Source of the DNA: Streptantibioticus rubrisoli
GTDB taxonomy: Bacteria > Actinomycetota > Actinomycetes > Streptomycetales > Streptomycetaceae
Direction: 5' to 3'
NCBI RefSeq assembly: GCF_024436055.1
Contig: NZ_JANFNH010000050.1
Coordinates: 1 to 54,008 of the forward strand
Length of the DNA stretch: 54,008 nucleotides
Part shown: one piece after another, positions 16,898 through 28,054 of the stretch
How positions within the stretch are numbered: position 1 is the first letter of the stretch
Layout of the letters: each line of letters opens with the position of its first letter
Program-made: the position numbers and the translations under genes
Notes under the pieces: generated by a model
The model's database searches: none
What the model was told of the DNA's origin: nothing
What the model saw: the letters and a program-made list of their open reading frames with translations, nothing else

Positions 16898-17830
16898 CTA
16901 CTTCAACGTGCCCGCGGTCAGTCCGGCCTGGACCTGCCGCTGGAAGGAGAGGTAGACCACCAGCACCGGCACCATGGCGATGGTCATCCCGGCGAACAGC
17001 GCGGGCATGTCACCGGCGTACCCCTGCTGGAGCATGAGGTTGACCAGGCCCTGGGTGAGCATCGAGTGGTCCCGGTCGGAGCCGCTCTGCTTCTGCATCA
17101 AGGTCAGCGGCAGGATGTACTGGTTCCACTGCCCCAGCACGTTGAAGATCCCGACGCTGAGCAGGCCCGGCTTGGCGATCGGCAGCATCACCTGGAAGAA
17201 CGCCCGGGTGTGCGAGCAGCCGTCGATCATCGCCGCCTCGTGCACCGCCGTCGGCAGGGTGCGGAAGAACGAGTGCAGGAAGAAGACGGTGAACGGCAGC
17301 GAGTAGGCGACGTAGACCAGGATCAGGCCCTGGTAGGTGTTGAGCATGCCGAGGTTGCGCACCATGAAGAACAGCGGCACCAGGGCGAGGTAGACCGGGA
17401 ACATCGCCCCGGCGACGAAGAAGTAGTACAGCACCCGGTTGCCCGGGAACTCGTAGCGGGCCAGCACGTACGCGGCCATGGAGCCGAACAGCATGGTGAG
17501 CGTCACCGAGAAGGCCAGCACGACCACCGTGTTGAGGAAGAACCCGCCGATGCCCTTGTTCCAGGCCCGTACGAACACCTCCAGCGACCAGTGCGTCGGC
17601 CAGGTCCAGGCGCTGCCGCCGATCTGCCCGTCGGTCTTGAACGAGCTCAGCACGATCCACGCCAGCGGCAGCACGATCATCACCGCCCACAGGGCCAGGA
17701 AGCCGTGCGAGAAGACGTTCAGCACCCCGCCGCCGTCCGCGAACCTCGTGCGCGGGTCCGTCCTGCGCGGCCGCGGCGCCGGGGCGAGTCGCTCCGGGGC
17801 CGGGGTGGGGTCCTTGATGGGTGTGCTCAT
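16898..17830 (-). CDS. ngcG: N-acetylglucosamine/chitobiose ABC transporter permease
   Basis: MalG-type inner-membrane permease of 310 aa with six hydrophobic segments. After a Pro/Arg-rich cytoplasmic N-terminus come LWAVMIVLPLAWIVLSSFKTDGQI, a MetI-type domain and the EAA loop VHEAAMIDGCSHTRAFFQVMLPIAKPGL that docks the ATPase. The C-terminus QRQVQAGLTAGTLK is usual for sugar permeases. Fifteen nt separate it from ngcF. The order binding protein, permease, permease, ROK regulator matches S. coelicolor SCO6005-SCO6008, where this system takes up N,N'-diacetylchitobiose. No ATPase is encoded here; in Streptomyces the shared ATPase MsiK normally serves such transporters. Start ATG 17830 with GGGGA upstream. 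Confidence 0.88.
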   Translation of the reverse strand: MSTPIKDPTPAPERLAPAPRPRRTDPRTRFADGGGVLNVFSHGFLALWAVMIVLPLAWIVLSSFKTDGQIGGSAWTWPTHWSLEVFVRAWNKGIGGFFLNTVVVLAFSVTLTMLFGSMAAYVLARYEFPGNRVLYYFFVAGAMFPVYLALVPLFFMVRNLGMLNTYQGLILVYVAYSLPFTVFFLHSFFRTLPTAVHEAAMIDGCSHTRAFFQVMLPIAKPGLLSVGIFNVLGQWNQYILPLTLMQKQSGSDRDHSMLTQGLVNLMLQQGYAGDMPALFAGMTIAMVPVLVVYLSFQRQVQAGLTAGTLK

Positions 17831-17845
17831 GACGCGGTCCCCGCT

Positions 17846-18778
17846 TTAGAACTCGATGCGCTCGCGCCGGGTGACCCGCAGCGCGACGGCGGACAGGATC
17901 AGGGTCAGGAAGAGGATCACCACGCCCATGGCGCAGGCGTAGCCGCTCTTGCCGAAGTACAGGAAGTTGCGCATCAGGTAGGTGGCCATCACCTCGCCGT
18001 GGTAGTCCGGGCCGCCGCCGTAGGCCACGCCGGGCGTCAGCGTGGAGACCAGGGCGAAGGCGTCCATCGCGGCGATCGCCAGATACACCCAGGCCGTCTG
18101 CACGCTGTCCCACAGCAGCGGAAGGGTGACCCGGAAGAACGTCTGCACCCGCCCGGCGCCGTCCAGCAGCGCGGCCTCGTAGACCTCCTTGGGGATGGAC
18201 TGCATGGCGGCCGAGAACAGCACCAGGTAGAAGCCGACCCCGGACCACACCAGGATGGCCAGGATGCACCACAGCACCAGGTTGGGGTCGTTGAGCCACT
18301 CGATCGGACGCTGCGGGTCCTCCAGGCCCAGTTTTTGCAGGATGCCGTTGAGCAGCCCGCCGCCGTCACTGCGGTAGACCGCCTCGAACAGCACCGCGAG
18401 GATCGCGATGGACAGCACCTGCGGGAAGAAGAAGACCACCTTGTAGACCGCGGCGCCGCGCACTCCCTGCACTCCACCGGTGCCGCCGCGACCGCCGACG
18501 TTGAGCATGAAGGCGAAGAACAGCGCCAGCAGGATGGTGACCACCGGCAGGAACACCAGCAGCAGCGCGTTGTGCAGCAGGGCCTGCCGGAAGACGGTGT
18601 CGGAGAACAGCGTGGTGTAGTTGCGCAGGCCCACGAAGTGCATCACGGTCGACTCGCCGGACCAGTCGGTGAGCGAGTAGCCGAAGGTCTGCAGGTACGG
18701 CCAGATCACCAGCAGCGCGTACAACGCGACCGGCACGATGAGGAATCCCACGATGAACGGGTACTTGCGGTGTCGCAT
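17846..18778 (-). CDS. ngcF: N-acetylglucosamine/chitobiose ABC transporter permease
   Basis: MalF-type permease of 310 aa. The N-terminus RHRKYPFIVGFLIVPVALYALLVIWPYLQTFGYSLTDW is the standard first helix, followed by five more helices and the EAA motif VYEAALLDGAGRVQTFFRVTLPLLWDSV. It pairs with NgcG to form the channel for sugars delivered by NgcE. The start is ATG 18778; AGGAG lies only two to four nt upstream, so the start is somewhat uncertain. The gene is 71 nt after ngcE. The substrate is inferred from family and synteny. Confidence 0.87.
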   Translation of the reverse strand: MRHRKYPFIVGFLIVPVALYALLVIWPYLQTFGYSLTDWSGESTVMHFVGLRNYTTLFSDTVFRQALLHNALLLVFLPVVTILLALFFAFMLNVGGRGGTGGVQGVRGAAVYKVVFFFPQVLSIAILAVLFEAVYRSDGGGLLNGILQKLGLEDPQRPIEWLNDPNLVLWCILAILVWSGVGFYLVLFSAAMQSIPKEVYEAALLDGAGRVQTFFRVTLPLLWDSVQTAWVYLAIAAMDAFALVSTLTPGVAYGGGPDYHGEVMATYLMRNFLYFGKSGYACAMGVVILFLTLILSAVALRVTRRERIEF

Positions 18779-18849
18779 ATCTCCTGCCCGACGTATCAGA
18801 TGCCCGCCACGGTGGCGGTACGGACTGCCCGTACCGCCACCTTGCGCTG

Positions 18850-20253
18850 TCAGGAACCGTTCTTCTTGGCCTTCACCGTCGCCGCCTTGACCCGCTTCAG
18901 CCATTCGGCGGGTTGGATACGACCGGCCATCAGCTCGCTGCTGGCGTTGCCCATGTCGACGTCGAGCGAGCTGGCGGTGTACAGGTACGTGGGGTTGAAG
19001 ACGTTGGACCCGGCCGCCTTCAGCGCGGTGACCGTGGACTTGGTGCCCGGGCGCAGCTGGACGTCCGGGCCGAGCGCGTCCTTGACCACGGTCAGCGAGT
19101 TGGCGGTCTGCGCGAAGGCGATCGCACCGGCCTTGCTCAGCATGACCCGCATGAACTCCATGCCGCCCGCCGCGTTCTTCGCCTTGGCGGGCACGATGTA
19201 CGGCTCGTTGGCACCGCCACGGATCGCCTCGAACGGCATCTTGTCGCCGGGCAGCGAGGGCATCGGCATGAACGTCATCTCGAAGTCCGACGGGGTGGCC
19301 TTCAACTGCTCGTTCTCCAGCCAGGCGCCGCACGGGACGAACGCGGCCTTGTACTGGTTCCACGCGGTCTGCGCCTCGATGTGGGTCATGCCGTTGGTGC
19401 CGGGCAGCAGGTAGTTGTTGCTGACGATCTGGTGGATCGCCTCGATGGCGTTCTTCGCCGGGGCCTCGTCCCAGACCGTCTCGTCGAGCTTGTCGACCCG
19501 GTTCATGAAGTCCGGGCCGCCGTTCTTGATGGCCAGGTCCATGATGGCGACGTTGATGTAGTACGGGTACTTGCCCTGGTGGGCGAACGGCGCGATACCG
19601 GCCTTCTTGATCTCCCCGGAAAGCGACATGAAGTCGGCCCAGGTCTTCGGCTCGCTCCAACCGTGCTGCCGGAACAGCTTTCCTGAGTACCACAGGCCGA
19701 AGACGGTGTAGACGTACTGCAGGGTGCAGAAGGTGCCGCCGATGGTGCCGAGCTCCACGGTGCCCGGCTGGAGGGTCTCCCGCACCTTCTTGCTGGGATC
19801 GTCTATTGACGGCGCGTCAAGCAGTGGCGTCAGGTCGGTGAGCTGGCCTGCCTTCTGCAGGACGTCCAGTTTGATCTGCGCGTTGCCCGAGTCGTCCACC
19901 ACGTCCGGGGGATTGCCGCCGTTGAGCCTGGGCTGCAGGAGGCCGGTGATGTTCTGGGTGGGGGTATGGGTGACCTTGGAGCCCGGGAATTCCTTCGAAT
20001 AGAGCTTCTCGAACCGCTTGGCGTAGTCGTCGCCGAATCCGCCTTTGAAGATGATGACTTCCAGGCCCGCGTCGCCCACCACGCCGAACGGGTTGGTCGC
20101 GGTTTTCTTTCCGGTCTCCTGCTTGCCGCCACCGCCGCTGGCGGCGCACGCGCTGAGCAGCCCACTGGCCGGGACGGCGGCGATACCCAGCGCCGTGGCC
20201 CGTTTGATGAGGTCGCGGCGGTTGAGCCGGTTCGGCTCGATGGTGGATCCCAT
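18850..20253 (-). CDS. ngcE: N-acetylglucosamine/diacetylchitobiose-binding lipoprotein
   Basis: Substrate-binding lipoprotein of 467 aa. The N-terminus has a twin-arginine-like motif (LNRRDLIKRA), a hydrophobic stretch LGIAAVPASGLLSAC and a lipobox Cys, then a Gly-rich linker. The mature protein is a type-1 solute-binding fold (EVIIFKGGFGDDYAKRFEKLY, PDVVDDSGNAQIKLDVLQKAGQLTDLTPLLD, GIAPFAHQGKYPYYINVAIMDLAIKNGG) that matches the NgcE subfamily. The start is ATG 20253 with GAGGA seven nt upstream. It begins the ngcEFG operon. A site closely resembling the DasR responsive element lies about 120-140 nt upstream, so induction by aminosugar phosphates is likely. Confidence 0.9.
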   Translation of the reverse strand: MGSTIEPNRLNRRDLIKRATALGIAAVPASGLLSACAASGGGGKQETGKKTATNPFGVVGDAGLEVIIFKGGFGDDYAKRFEKLYSKEFPGSKVTHTPTQNITGLLQPRLNGGNPPDVVDDSGNAQIKLDVLQKAGQLTDLTPLLDAPSIDDPSKKVRETLQPGTVELGTIGGTFCTLQYVYTVFGLWYSGKLFRQHGWSEPKTWADFMSLSGEIKKAGIAPFAHQGKYPYYINVAIMDLAIKNGGPDFMNRVDKLDETVWDEAPAKNAIEAIHQIVSNNYLLPGTNGMTHIEAQTAWNQYKAAFVPCGAWLENEQLKATPSDFEMTFMPMPSLPGDKMPFEAIRGGANEPYIVPAKAKNAAGGMEFMRVMLSKAGAIAFAQTANSLTVVKDALGPDVQLRPGTKSTVTALKAAGSNVFNPTYLYTASSLDVDMGNASSELMAGRIQPAEWLKRVKAATVKAKKNGS

Positions 20254-20374
20254 GCTCAAGTCCTCGCCTTCTTCAGGACTCAGGCGGTGCACCGGAACCC
20301 GCCGGCTACCGCTGTCGGTCGAAGCTGGGTCGTACGGTGAAGCTGGGCCGAAATCGAAAGGCCGTTGGACGCCG

Positions 20375-20390
20375 ACAGGTATAGTCCACT
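20375..20390. promoter_or_regulatory. DasR responsive element (dre)-like site upstream of ngcE
   Basis: ACAGGTATAGTCCACT agrees at 13 of 16 positions with the dre consensus ACTGGTCTAGACCACT. DasR is the GntR-type regulator of GlcNAc and chitin use in Streptomyces. The location, 122-137 nt before the start of a chitobiose transporter, fits the role. Not tested. Confidence 0.65.
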
Positions 20391-20485
20391 TCCTGTGAGG
20401 CGGCAAGATCGAGCACAGTCCCGGTCGGGAAGTTTCCCGAGTTGAGACCTCTCGGCTCCCGCGTCTCACAGGGTTGAAACATAAA

Positions 20486-20521
20486 ACAGGGCCGCACTCC
20501 TGAAGTGGAGTGCGGCCCTGT
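20486..20521 (-). terminator. Intrinsic terminator of acnA
   Basis: A perfect 15-bp stem (20486-20500 with 20507-20521) closes a 6-nt loop. On the minus strand it is followed by TTTTAT, a real U-tract. It begins 32 nt after the acnA stop and separates acnA from ngcE. Confidence 0.92.
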
Positions 20522-20553
20522 CGGCCGTGTCGGGCACGTCGCGCCCGCCAGGA

Positions 20554-23375
<2,822 letters not shown>

Positions 23376-23404
23376 TAGCGCGCCAGCGGTACGCCCCCGA
23401 CAGA

Positions 23405-23422
23405 TATCTCGATGTCGAGATA
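23405..23422. promoter_or_regulatory. Palindrome TATCTCGATGTCGAGATA (operator-like, copy 1)
   Basis: Perfect 8-2-8 palindrome. Its core ATCTCG-N4-CGAGAT (23406-23421) has the same layout as copy 2 next to the murA2 start. It lies 128 nt upstream of acnA and 143 nt upstream of murA2, so it could serve either gene. Confidence 0.7.
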
Positions 23423-23536
23423 ACACTAGTACATCGCCGCCGCGCGGTCATGCCTTGGCCCCGGCCCGGTATCCGGCCGCCCTGTTCGGCCATTCGCCGC
23501 ACGTCAGCACGCCACATCACCCCCCTACCGAACCAC

Positions 23537-23552
23537 ATCTCATATCTGAGAT
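23537..23552. promoter_or_regulatory. Palindrome ATCTCATATCTGAGAT at the murA2 start (operator-like, copy 2)
   Basis: Perfect ATCTCA-N4-TGAGAT palindrome ending 12 nt before the murA2 ATG. With copy 1 the shared form is ATCTCR-N4-YGAGAT. No Shine-Dalgarno sequence is visible between it and the ATG, so the site probably overlaps the core promoter and the transcript may be nearly leaderless. Confidence 0.7.
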
Positions 23553-23564
23553 AGCCTGGCGTTC

Positions 23565-25094
23565 ATGACCGACGACTACCTCGTACGTATCGGCAGGCTG
23601 ATCCGTGATGCGCGCCAGCACCGCGGCTGGACCCAGTCGCAGCTCGCGGAGGCCCTTGGCACAAGCCAGAGCGCGGTCAACCGCATCGAGCGCGGGAACC
23701 AGAACATCAGCCTTGAGATGATCGCCCGAATCGGGGAGGCGCTGGACAGCGAGATCGTCTCCCTCGGATACGCGGGCCCCATGCATCTGCGGGTGGTGGG
23801 CGGACGGCGGCTGTCCGGTTCGATCGACGTCAAGACCAGCAAGAACGCCTGTGTCGCGCTGCTGTGCGCCTCGCTGTTGAACACCGGGCGCACCACGCTG
23901 CGCCGGGTGGCCCGGATCGAGGAGGTCTACCGGATCCTCGAGGTGCTGGGCAGCATCGGCGTGCGCACCCGCTGGATCAACGGCGGCAGCGACCTGGAGA
24001 TCGTGCCGCCCGCCGAGCTCGACCTGGACTCGATGGACACGGAGGCGGCGCGCCGCACCCGCAGCGTGATCATGTTCCTCGGCCCGCTGATGCACCGCAC
24101 CGACCAGTTCAAGATCCCCTACGCGGGCGGCTGCGACCTGGGCACCCGCACCGTGCATCCGCACATGGCGGCGCTACGGCACTTCGGCCTGGACGTCACC
24201 GCCACTTCCGGCTCGTACCACGCCCAGGTCGATCCCTCACGCTCCCTCAGCCGCCCCATCGTGCTGACCGAGCGCGGCGACACGGTGACCGAGAACGCGC
24301 TGCTGGCCGCCGCCCGGCACGACGGGGTCACGGTGATCCGCAACGCCAGCTCCAACTACATGGTCCAGGACCTGTGCTTCTTCCTGGAGCAGTTGGGCGT
24401 GAAGGTCGAGGGCATCGGCACCACCACGCTCACCGTGCACGGCGTTCCGCACATCGACCGCGACGTGGACTACGCGCCGTCGGAGGACCCGGTCGAGGCG
24501 ATGAGCCTGATCGCCGCCGCCGTGGTCACCTCCTCCGAACTGACCATCCGCCGGGTGCCGATCGAGTTCCTGGAGATCGAGCTGGCGGTGCTCGAGGAGA
24601 TGGGCCTGGACCACGAGCGCAGCGCGGAGTACGCGGCGGACAACGGCCGCACCCGGCTGATCGACCTCACCGTGCGGCCGTCGAAGCTGCGGGCACCGCT
24701 GGACAAGATCCACCCGATGCCGTTCCCCGGCCTGAACATCGACAACGTGCCGTTCTTCGCGGCGATCGCCGCCACCGCCCAGGGCTCCACGCTGATCCAC
24801 GACTGGGTGTACGACAACCGCGCCATCTACCTGACCGAGCTGACCCGGCTTGGCGCCAGCGTCAAACTGCTCGACCCGCACCGGGTGCTGGTCGAGGGCC
24901 CGACCCGCTGGCGCTCGGCGGAGATGATGTGCCCGCCCGCCCTGCGCCCCGCCGTGGTGGTGCTGCTGGCCATGCTGGCGGCGGAGGGCACCTCGGTACT
25001 GCGCAACGTCTATGTCATCAACCGGGGTTACGAGGAACTGGCGGAGCGCCTGAACTCGATCGGCGCCCAGATCGAAACGTTCCGGGACATCTGA
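23565..25094 (+). CDS. murA2: HTH-domain / UDP-GlcNAc 1-carboxyvinyltransferase fusion (MurA2 type)
   Basis: Protein of 509 aa. Residues about 8-62 are an XRE helix-turn-helix (RDARQHRGWTQSQLAEALGTSQSAVNRIERG). From about 72 on it is a full EPSP-synthase-like fold of MurA, which adds enolpyruvate from PEP to UDP-GlcNAc for peptidoglycan. Catalytic features are kept: SKN at 92-94 (Lys-Asn of the substrate site), Cys190 in PYAGGCDLGTR (the fosfomycin-sensitive Cys), NID in FPGLNIDNVPFFAA and Arg in VINRGYEEL. ATG 23565 has no clear ribosome site. The same fusion exists next to aconitase in S. coelicolor (SCO5998). It may be an enzyme, a regulator that senses cell-wall precursors, or both. Confidence 0.88.
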   Translation: MTDDYLVRIGRLIRDARQHRGWTQSQLAEALGTSQSAVNRIERGNQNISLEMIARIGEALDSEIVSLGYAGPMHLRVVGGRRLSGSIDVKTSKNACVALLCASLLNTGRTTLRRVARIEEVYRILEVLGSIGVRTRWINGGSDLEIVPPAELDLDSMDTEAARRTRSVIMFLGPLMHRTDQFKIPYAGGCDLGTRTVHPHMAALRHFGLDVTATSGSYHAQVDPSRSLSRPIVLTERGDTVTENALLAAARHDGVTVIRNASSNYMVQDLCFFLEQLGVKVEGIGTTTLTVHGVPHIDRDVDYAPSEDPVEAMSLIAAAVVTSSELTIRRVPIEFLEIELAVLEEMGLDHERSAEYAADNGRTRLIDLTVRPSKLRAPLDKIHPMPFPGLNIDNVPFFAAIAATAQGSTLIHDWVYDNRAIYLTELTRLGASVKLLDPHRVLVEGPTRWRSAEMMCPPALRPAVVVLLAMLAAEGTSVLRNVYVINRGYEELAERLNSIGAQIETFRDI

Positions 25095-25114
25095 AAACGG
25101 GACACCTGAAAAAG

Positions 25115-25156
25115 GCGGGTGGGTGGGGAGAACCACCCAAGCCCCCACCCACCCGC
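25115..25156. terminator. Bidirectional terminator between murA2 and the acyl-CoA dehydrogenase gene
   Basis: GCGGGTGGGTGGGG (25115-25128) pairs with CCCCACCCACCCGC (25143-25156) around a 14-nt loop. On the minus strand the stem is followed by CCTTTTTC, giving a U-tract. It lies between convergent genes. Confidence 0.88.
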
Positions 25157-25166
25157 ACCTCACCCA

Positions 25167-26282
25167 CTACCGATACAACTCCCGCGCGATGATGGACCGC
25201 TGCACCTCCGTGGCCCCCTCATAGATCCGAGTCGCCCGCACCTCCCGGTACAGATGCTCCAGCAGATGCCCGGCGCGCAGCGCACTGGCGCCATGCAGCT
25301 GGACGGCGGCGTCCACGACGAACTGCGCGGTCTCGGTGGCGAACAGCTTCGCCATGGCGGAACGCTTCGCGATGTCCGGCGCACCGCAGTCGTACGCCCG
25401 CGCCGCCGCCAGTACCATCAGCCGCGCCGCCTCGGTGCGGGTGGCCATCTCGGCCAGGGTGTGGCCCACGGCCTGCAGGTCCTTCAACGGCCCGCCGAAC
25501 GCGCTGCGTTGACCGGCGTGCTGGACGGCGGCATCGAGCGCCGCTCCCGCCATGCCGACCGCGAACGCCCCGACACTCGGCCGGAACAGGTTCAACGTCT
25601 CCATGGCCACCCGGAACCCGCGCTCCGGCTCCCCCAGCAGATCGTCCCGCCCGACCGGCACCCCGTCGAACGTCAGGCTCCCGATGGGGTGCGGCGAGAG
25701 CATCTCGATCGGCTCACCGCTCAGCCCCGGCCGGTCGGCCGGCACCAGGAACGCGGTGACGCCGCGCGACCCGGCGTCCGGCGTGGTGCGCGCGAAGACG
25801 GTGTAGAAGTCGGCTTCCGGTGCGTTGGAGATCCACCGCTTGGTGCCGGTCAGCCGCCATCCGCCACCGTCCGGCTCGGCCCGCAGCCGCAGCGCCGCCG
25901 CGTCGGACCCGGCTTCCGGCTCGGTCAGCGCGAAGGCGGCGACCGCGCGGCCCGAGACCACCTCCGGGATCCAGCGCCGCGCCAACCGCGGTGCGCGCAG
26001 CACCGGTTGGGCGCCAAGGCCCTGGAGCGCCAGCGCGGTCTCCGCCTCGGTGCACTCGCGGGCCAGTGACTCACGCAGCAGACACAGGTCGAGGGCGCGC
26101 GGCCTGCCGTCCGACGGGAACAGCCGCTCCAGCAGCCCCAACCGGGCGAGTTCGGCGAGCAGCGGCCGGTTGACCCGGCCGGGCTCACCCGCCTCGGCGA
26201 GCGGGCGCAACCGGGTGGCCGCCTGCTCGCGGAGCCACTCACACCACTTGTGCTGTTCGGGATCGAGTGCGAACACCGGCAT
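25167..26282 (-). CDS. Acyl-CoA dehydrogenase
   Basis: FAD enzyme of 371 aa with the three-domain acyl-CoA dehydrogenase layout. AAFALTEPEAGSDAAALRLRAEP and RWISNAPEADFYTVFART form the FAD-binding middle domain, RSAFGGPLKDLQAVGHTLAEM the C-terminal helical domain, and RIYEGATEVQRSIIARELYR supplies the catalytic Glu position. Start ATG 26282 follows GAGGAGG by six nt; an ATG-like frame 12 codons upstream lacks support. It is divergent from the CoA-ligase gene and shares its control region. By context it oxidises an alicyclic or opened-ring CoA ester in the aromatic pathway, as reported for aminobenzoyl-CoA loci, but the substrate is not readable from sequence. Confidence 0.9.
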   Translation of the reverse strand: MPVFALDPEQHKWCEWLREQAATRLRPLAEAGEPGRVNRPLLAELARLGLLERLFPSDGRPRALDLCLLRESLARECTEAETALALQGLGAQPVLRAPRLARRWIPEVVSGRAVAAFALTEPEAGSDAAALRLRAEPDGGGWRLTGTKRWISNAPEADFYTVFARTTPDAGSRGVTAFLVPADRPGLSGEPIEMLSPHPIGSLTFDGVPVGRDDLLGEPERGFRVAMETLNLFRPSVGAFAVGMAGAALDAAVQHAGQRSAFGGPLKDLQAVGHTLAEMATRTEAARLMVLAAARAYDCGAPDIAKRSAMAKLFATETAQFVVDAAVQLHGASALRAGHLLEHLYREVRATRIYEGATEVQRSIIARELYR

Positions 26283-26339
26283 CGGCTGCCTCCTCGGTTT
26301 CGCGTCCGGTGGACCCAACTCGTTGCATATCGCGAAGTG

Positions 26340-26379
26340 TTGACTGCCGTCACCATCACGTTACGCTGATTCGGCAGTC
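26340..26379. promoter_or_regulatory. Promoter/operator region of the CoA-ligase operon
   Basis: TTGACT (26340-26345) and TACGCT (26362-26367), 16 nt apart, are likely -35 and -10 boxes for the ligase. GACTGCCG (26342-26349) and CGGCAGTC (26372-26379) form an inverted repeat that brackets the -10. TGACTGCCGTCAC (26341-26353) is a TGAC-N4-GTCA palindrome shared with the promoter region of the hydratase/monooxygenase operon. A TGATTCG word (26367-26373), found in PaaX operators elsewhere, also overlaps. Confidence 0.55.
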
Positions 26380-26430
26380 GCACGGCCGGATTCCACCCCT
26401 GCCCGGACCGTCGCAAAGGGGCGACCCACG

Positions 26431-28050
26431 ATGGATCTGCTGCCCTCCGCACATCTGGACACCTTCGCGCGCGACCATCTGCCCCCGCCGGAGCAGTGGC
26501 CCGACCTGCTGCTCGGCGCACCGCTGCCGCGCTACCCGCACCGGCTCAACTGCGGTACGGAACTGCTGGACGCCAGCGCCGAGCGGTTCGGCCCCGACCG
26601 CCCGTGCCTGCGCATGCCGGGCGGCGAGGTGTGGAGCTACGAGGAACTGCGGGCGGCCTCCGACCGGGTGGCACGGGTGCTGGTGGAGGACCTGGGGGTG
26701 GTGCCGGGCAACCGGGTGCTGCTACGCGGCCCCAACTCACCGTGGCTGGTGGCGAGTTGGTTCGCGGTGATGAAGGCGGGCGCGGTGGCGGTCACGGTGC
26801 TGGCCGCGCACCGCCCCCGGGAGCTGGCGGTGATCTGCCGGATCGCCAGGGTGCGGCACGCGCTGTGTGACACCGGGTCGTTGGACGACCTGGAGAAGGC
26901 CGAGGTGCCGGGGCTGCGCACGGCGGTCTTCGGCGGGGAGGGGCCGCGGGACCTGACGCGTCTCGCGCAGCGCAAGCCGGATCGTTTCCCCGCGGTCGCC
27001 ACCTCGGCGGACGACGTGGCGCTGATCGCCTTCACCTCGGGGACCACCGGCGTGCCGAAGGGGTGCATGCACTTCCACCGGGACGTGCTGGCCATCGCCG
27101 ACACCTTCTCCGCGCGGGTACTGCGCCCGCTGCCGTCCGATGTCTTCGCGGGCAGCCCGCCGTTGGGGTTCACCTTCGGTCTCGGCGGTCTGGTGGTCTT
27201 CCCGCTGCGTGCCGGGGCGTCCACGCTGCTGCTCGAACGGGCCGGTGCCGAGCGGCTGTTGGAGGCGGTGACCCGGCACCGGGTGAGCGTGCTGTTCACC
27301 GCGCCGACAGCGTACCGCGCCATGCTGGGGTCGCTGGAGGGCGGCGGGTACGACATCTCCTCGCTGCGGCGCTGCGTTTCGGCCGGGGAGAACCTGTCGG
27401 CGGCCACCTGGCACGCGTGGCGCAAGCGCACCGGCATCGAGCTCATCAACGGCATCGGCGCCACCGAGATGCTGCACATCTTCATCTCCGCGGCCGACGC
27501 CGCGATCCGCCCCGGAGCCACCGGGGTCCCGGTCCCCGGCTACCAGGCGCGCATAGTCGACGCCTCGGGCGAGGAACTGCCGGACGGCCAGCCCGGGTTG
27601 CTCGCGGTACGCGGCCCGACCGGCTGCCGCTACCTGGCCGACGACCGGCAGCGCGACTACGTGCGCGACGGCTGGAACCTCACCGGTGACACCTACATCC
27701 GGGACGCCGACGGCTACTTCACCTTCGTCGCACGCGCCGACGACATGATCATCTCGGCCGGGCACAACATCGCCGCACCGGAGGTCGAGGAGGCGCTCTG
27801 CCGCCATCCCGACGTGCGCGAGGTGGCGGTGGTCGGCGTCCCCGACCCGGACCGCGGCCGGATCGCCAAGGCGTACGTGGTGCTGCGCGACGGGGTGCCG
27901 CACGACGGGGAGACGGCGCGCAGGCTACGGGAGTTCGCCAAGGGCGAGATGGTGCCGTACAAGTGCCCGCGCGAGATCGAGTTCCTGGACGCGCTGCCGC
28001 GCACCCCCACGGGCAAGCTGCAGCGCTTCCTGTTGCGCGACCTACAGTGA
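26431..28050 (+). CDS. Aromatic acid-CoA ligase, 2-aminobenzoate-CoA ligase-like
   Basis: ANL-superfamily ligase of 539 aa. The phosphate-binding loop is FTSGTTGVPKG at 201-211, the acyl-adenylate region is INGIGATEM, the hinge/A8 region is FTFVARADDMIISAGHNIAAPEVEEAL, and the A10 lysine is K529 in PTGKLQRFLL. The N-terminal block ERFGPDRPCLRMPGGEVWSYEEL and the overall sequence resemble benzoate and 2-aminobenzoate-CoA ligases. It would activate anthranilate (or salicylate/benzoate) with ATP and CoA. The start is ATG 26431 with AGGGG about ten nt upstream. A paaX gene follows after 4 nt, in the same operon. The fused monooxygenase/reductase downstream makes anthranilate or salicylate the best substrate guesses. 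Confidence 0.82.
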   Translation: MDLLPSAHLDTFARDHLPPPEQWPDLLLGAPLPRYPHRLNCGTELLDASAERFGPDRPCLRMPGGEVWSYEELRAASDRVARVLVEDLGVVPGNRVLLRGPNSPWLVASWFAVMKAGAVAVTVLAAHRPRELAVICRIARVRHALCDTGSLDDLEKAEVPGLRTAVFGGEGPRDLTRLAQRKPDRFPAVATSADDVALIAFTSGTTGVPKGCMHFHRDVLAIADTFSARVLRPLPSDVFAGSPPLGFTFGLGGLVVFPLRAGASTLLLERAGAERLLEAVTRHRVSVLFTAPTAYRAMLGSLEGGGYDISSLRRCVSAGENLSAATWHAWRKRTGIELINGIGATEMLHIFISAADAAIRPGATGVPVPGYQARIVDASGEELPDGQPGLLAVRGPTGCRYLADDRQRDYVRDGWNLTGDTYIRDADGYFTFVARADDMIISAGHNIAAPEVEEALCRHPDVREVAVVGVPDPDRGRIAKAYVVLRDGVPHDGETARRLREFAKGEMVPYKCPREIEFLDALPRTPTGKLQRFLLRDLQ

Positions 28051-28054
28051 TCGC

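Noticed and set aside
17066-19414. 782-codon plus-strand frame opposite ngcG/ngcF/ngcE
   Set aside because: Runs across three genes with clear transporter motifs; His/Gln/Arg-rich shadow product.
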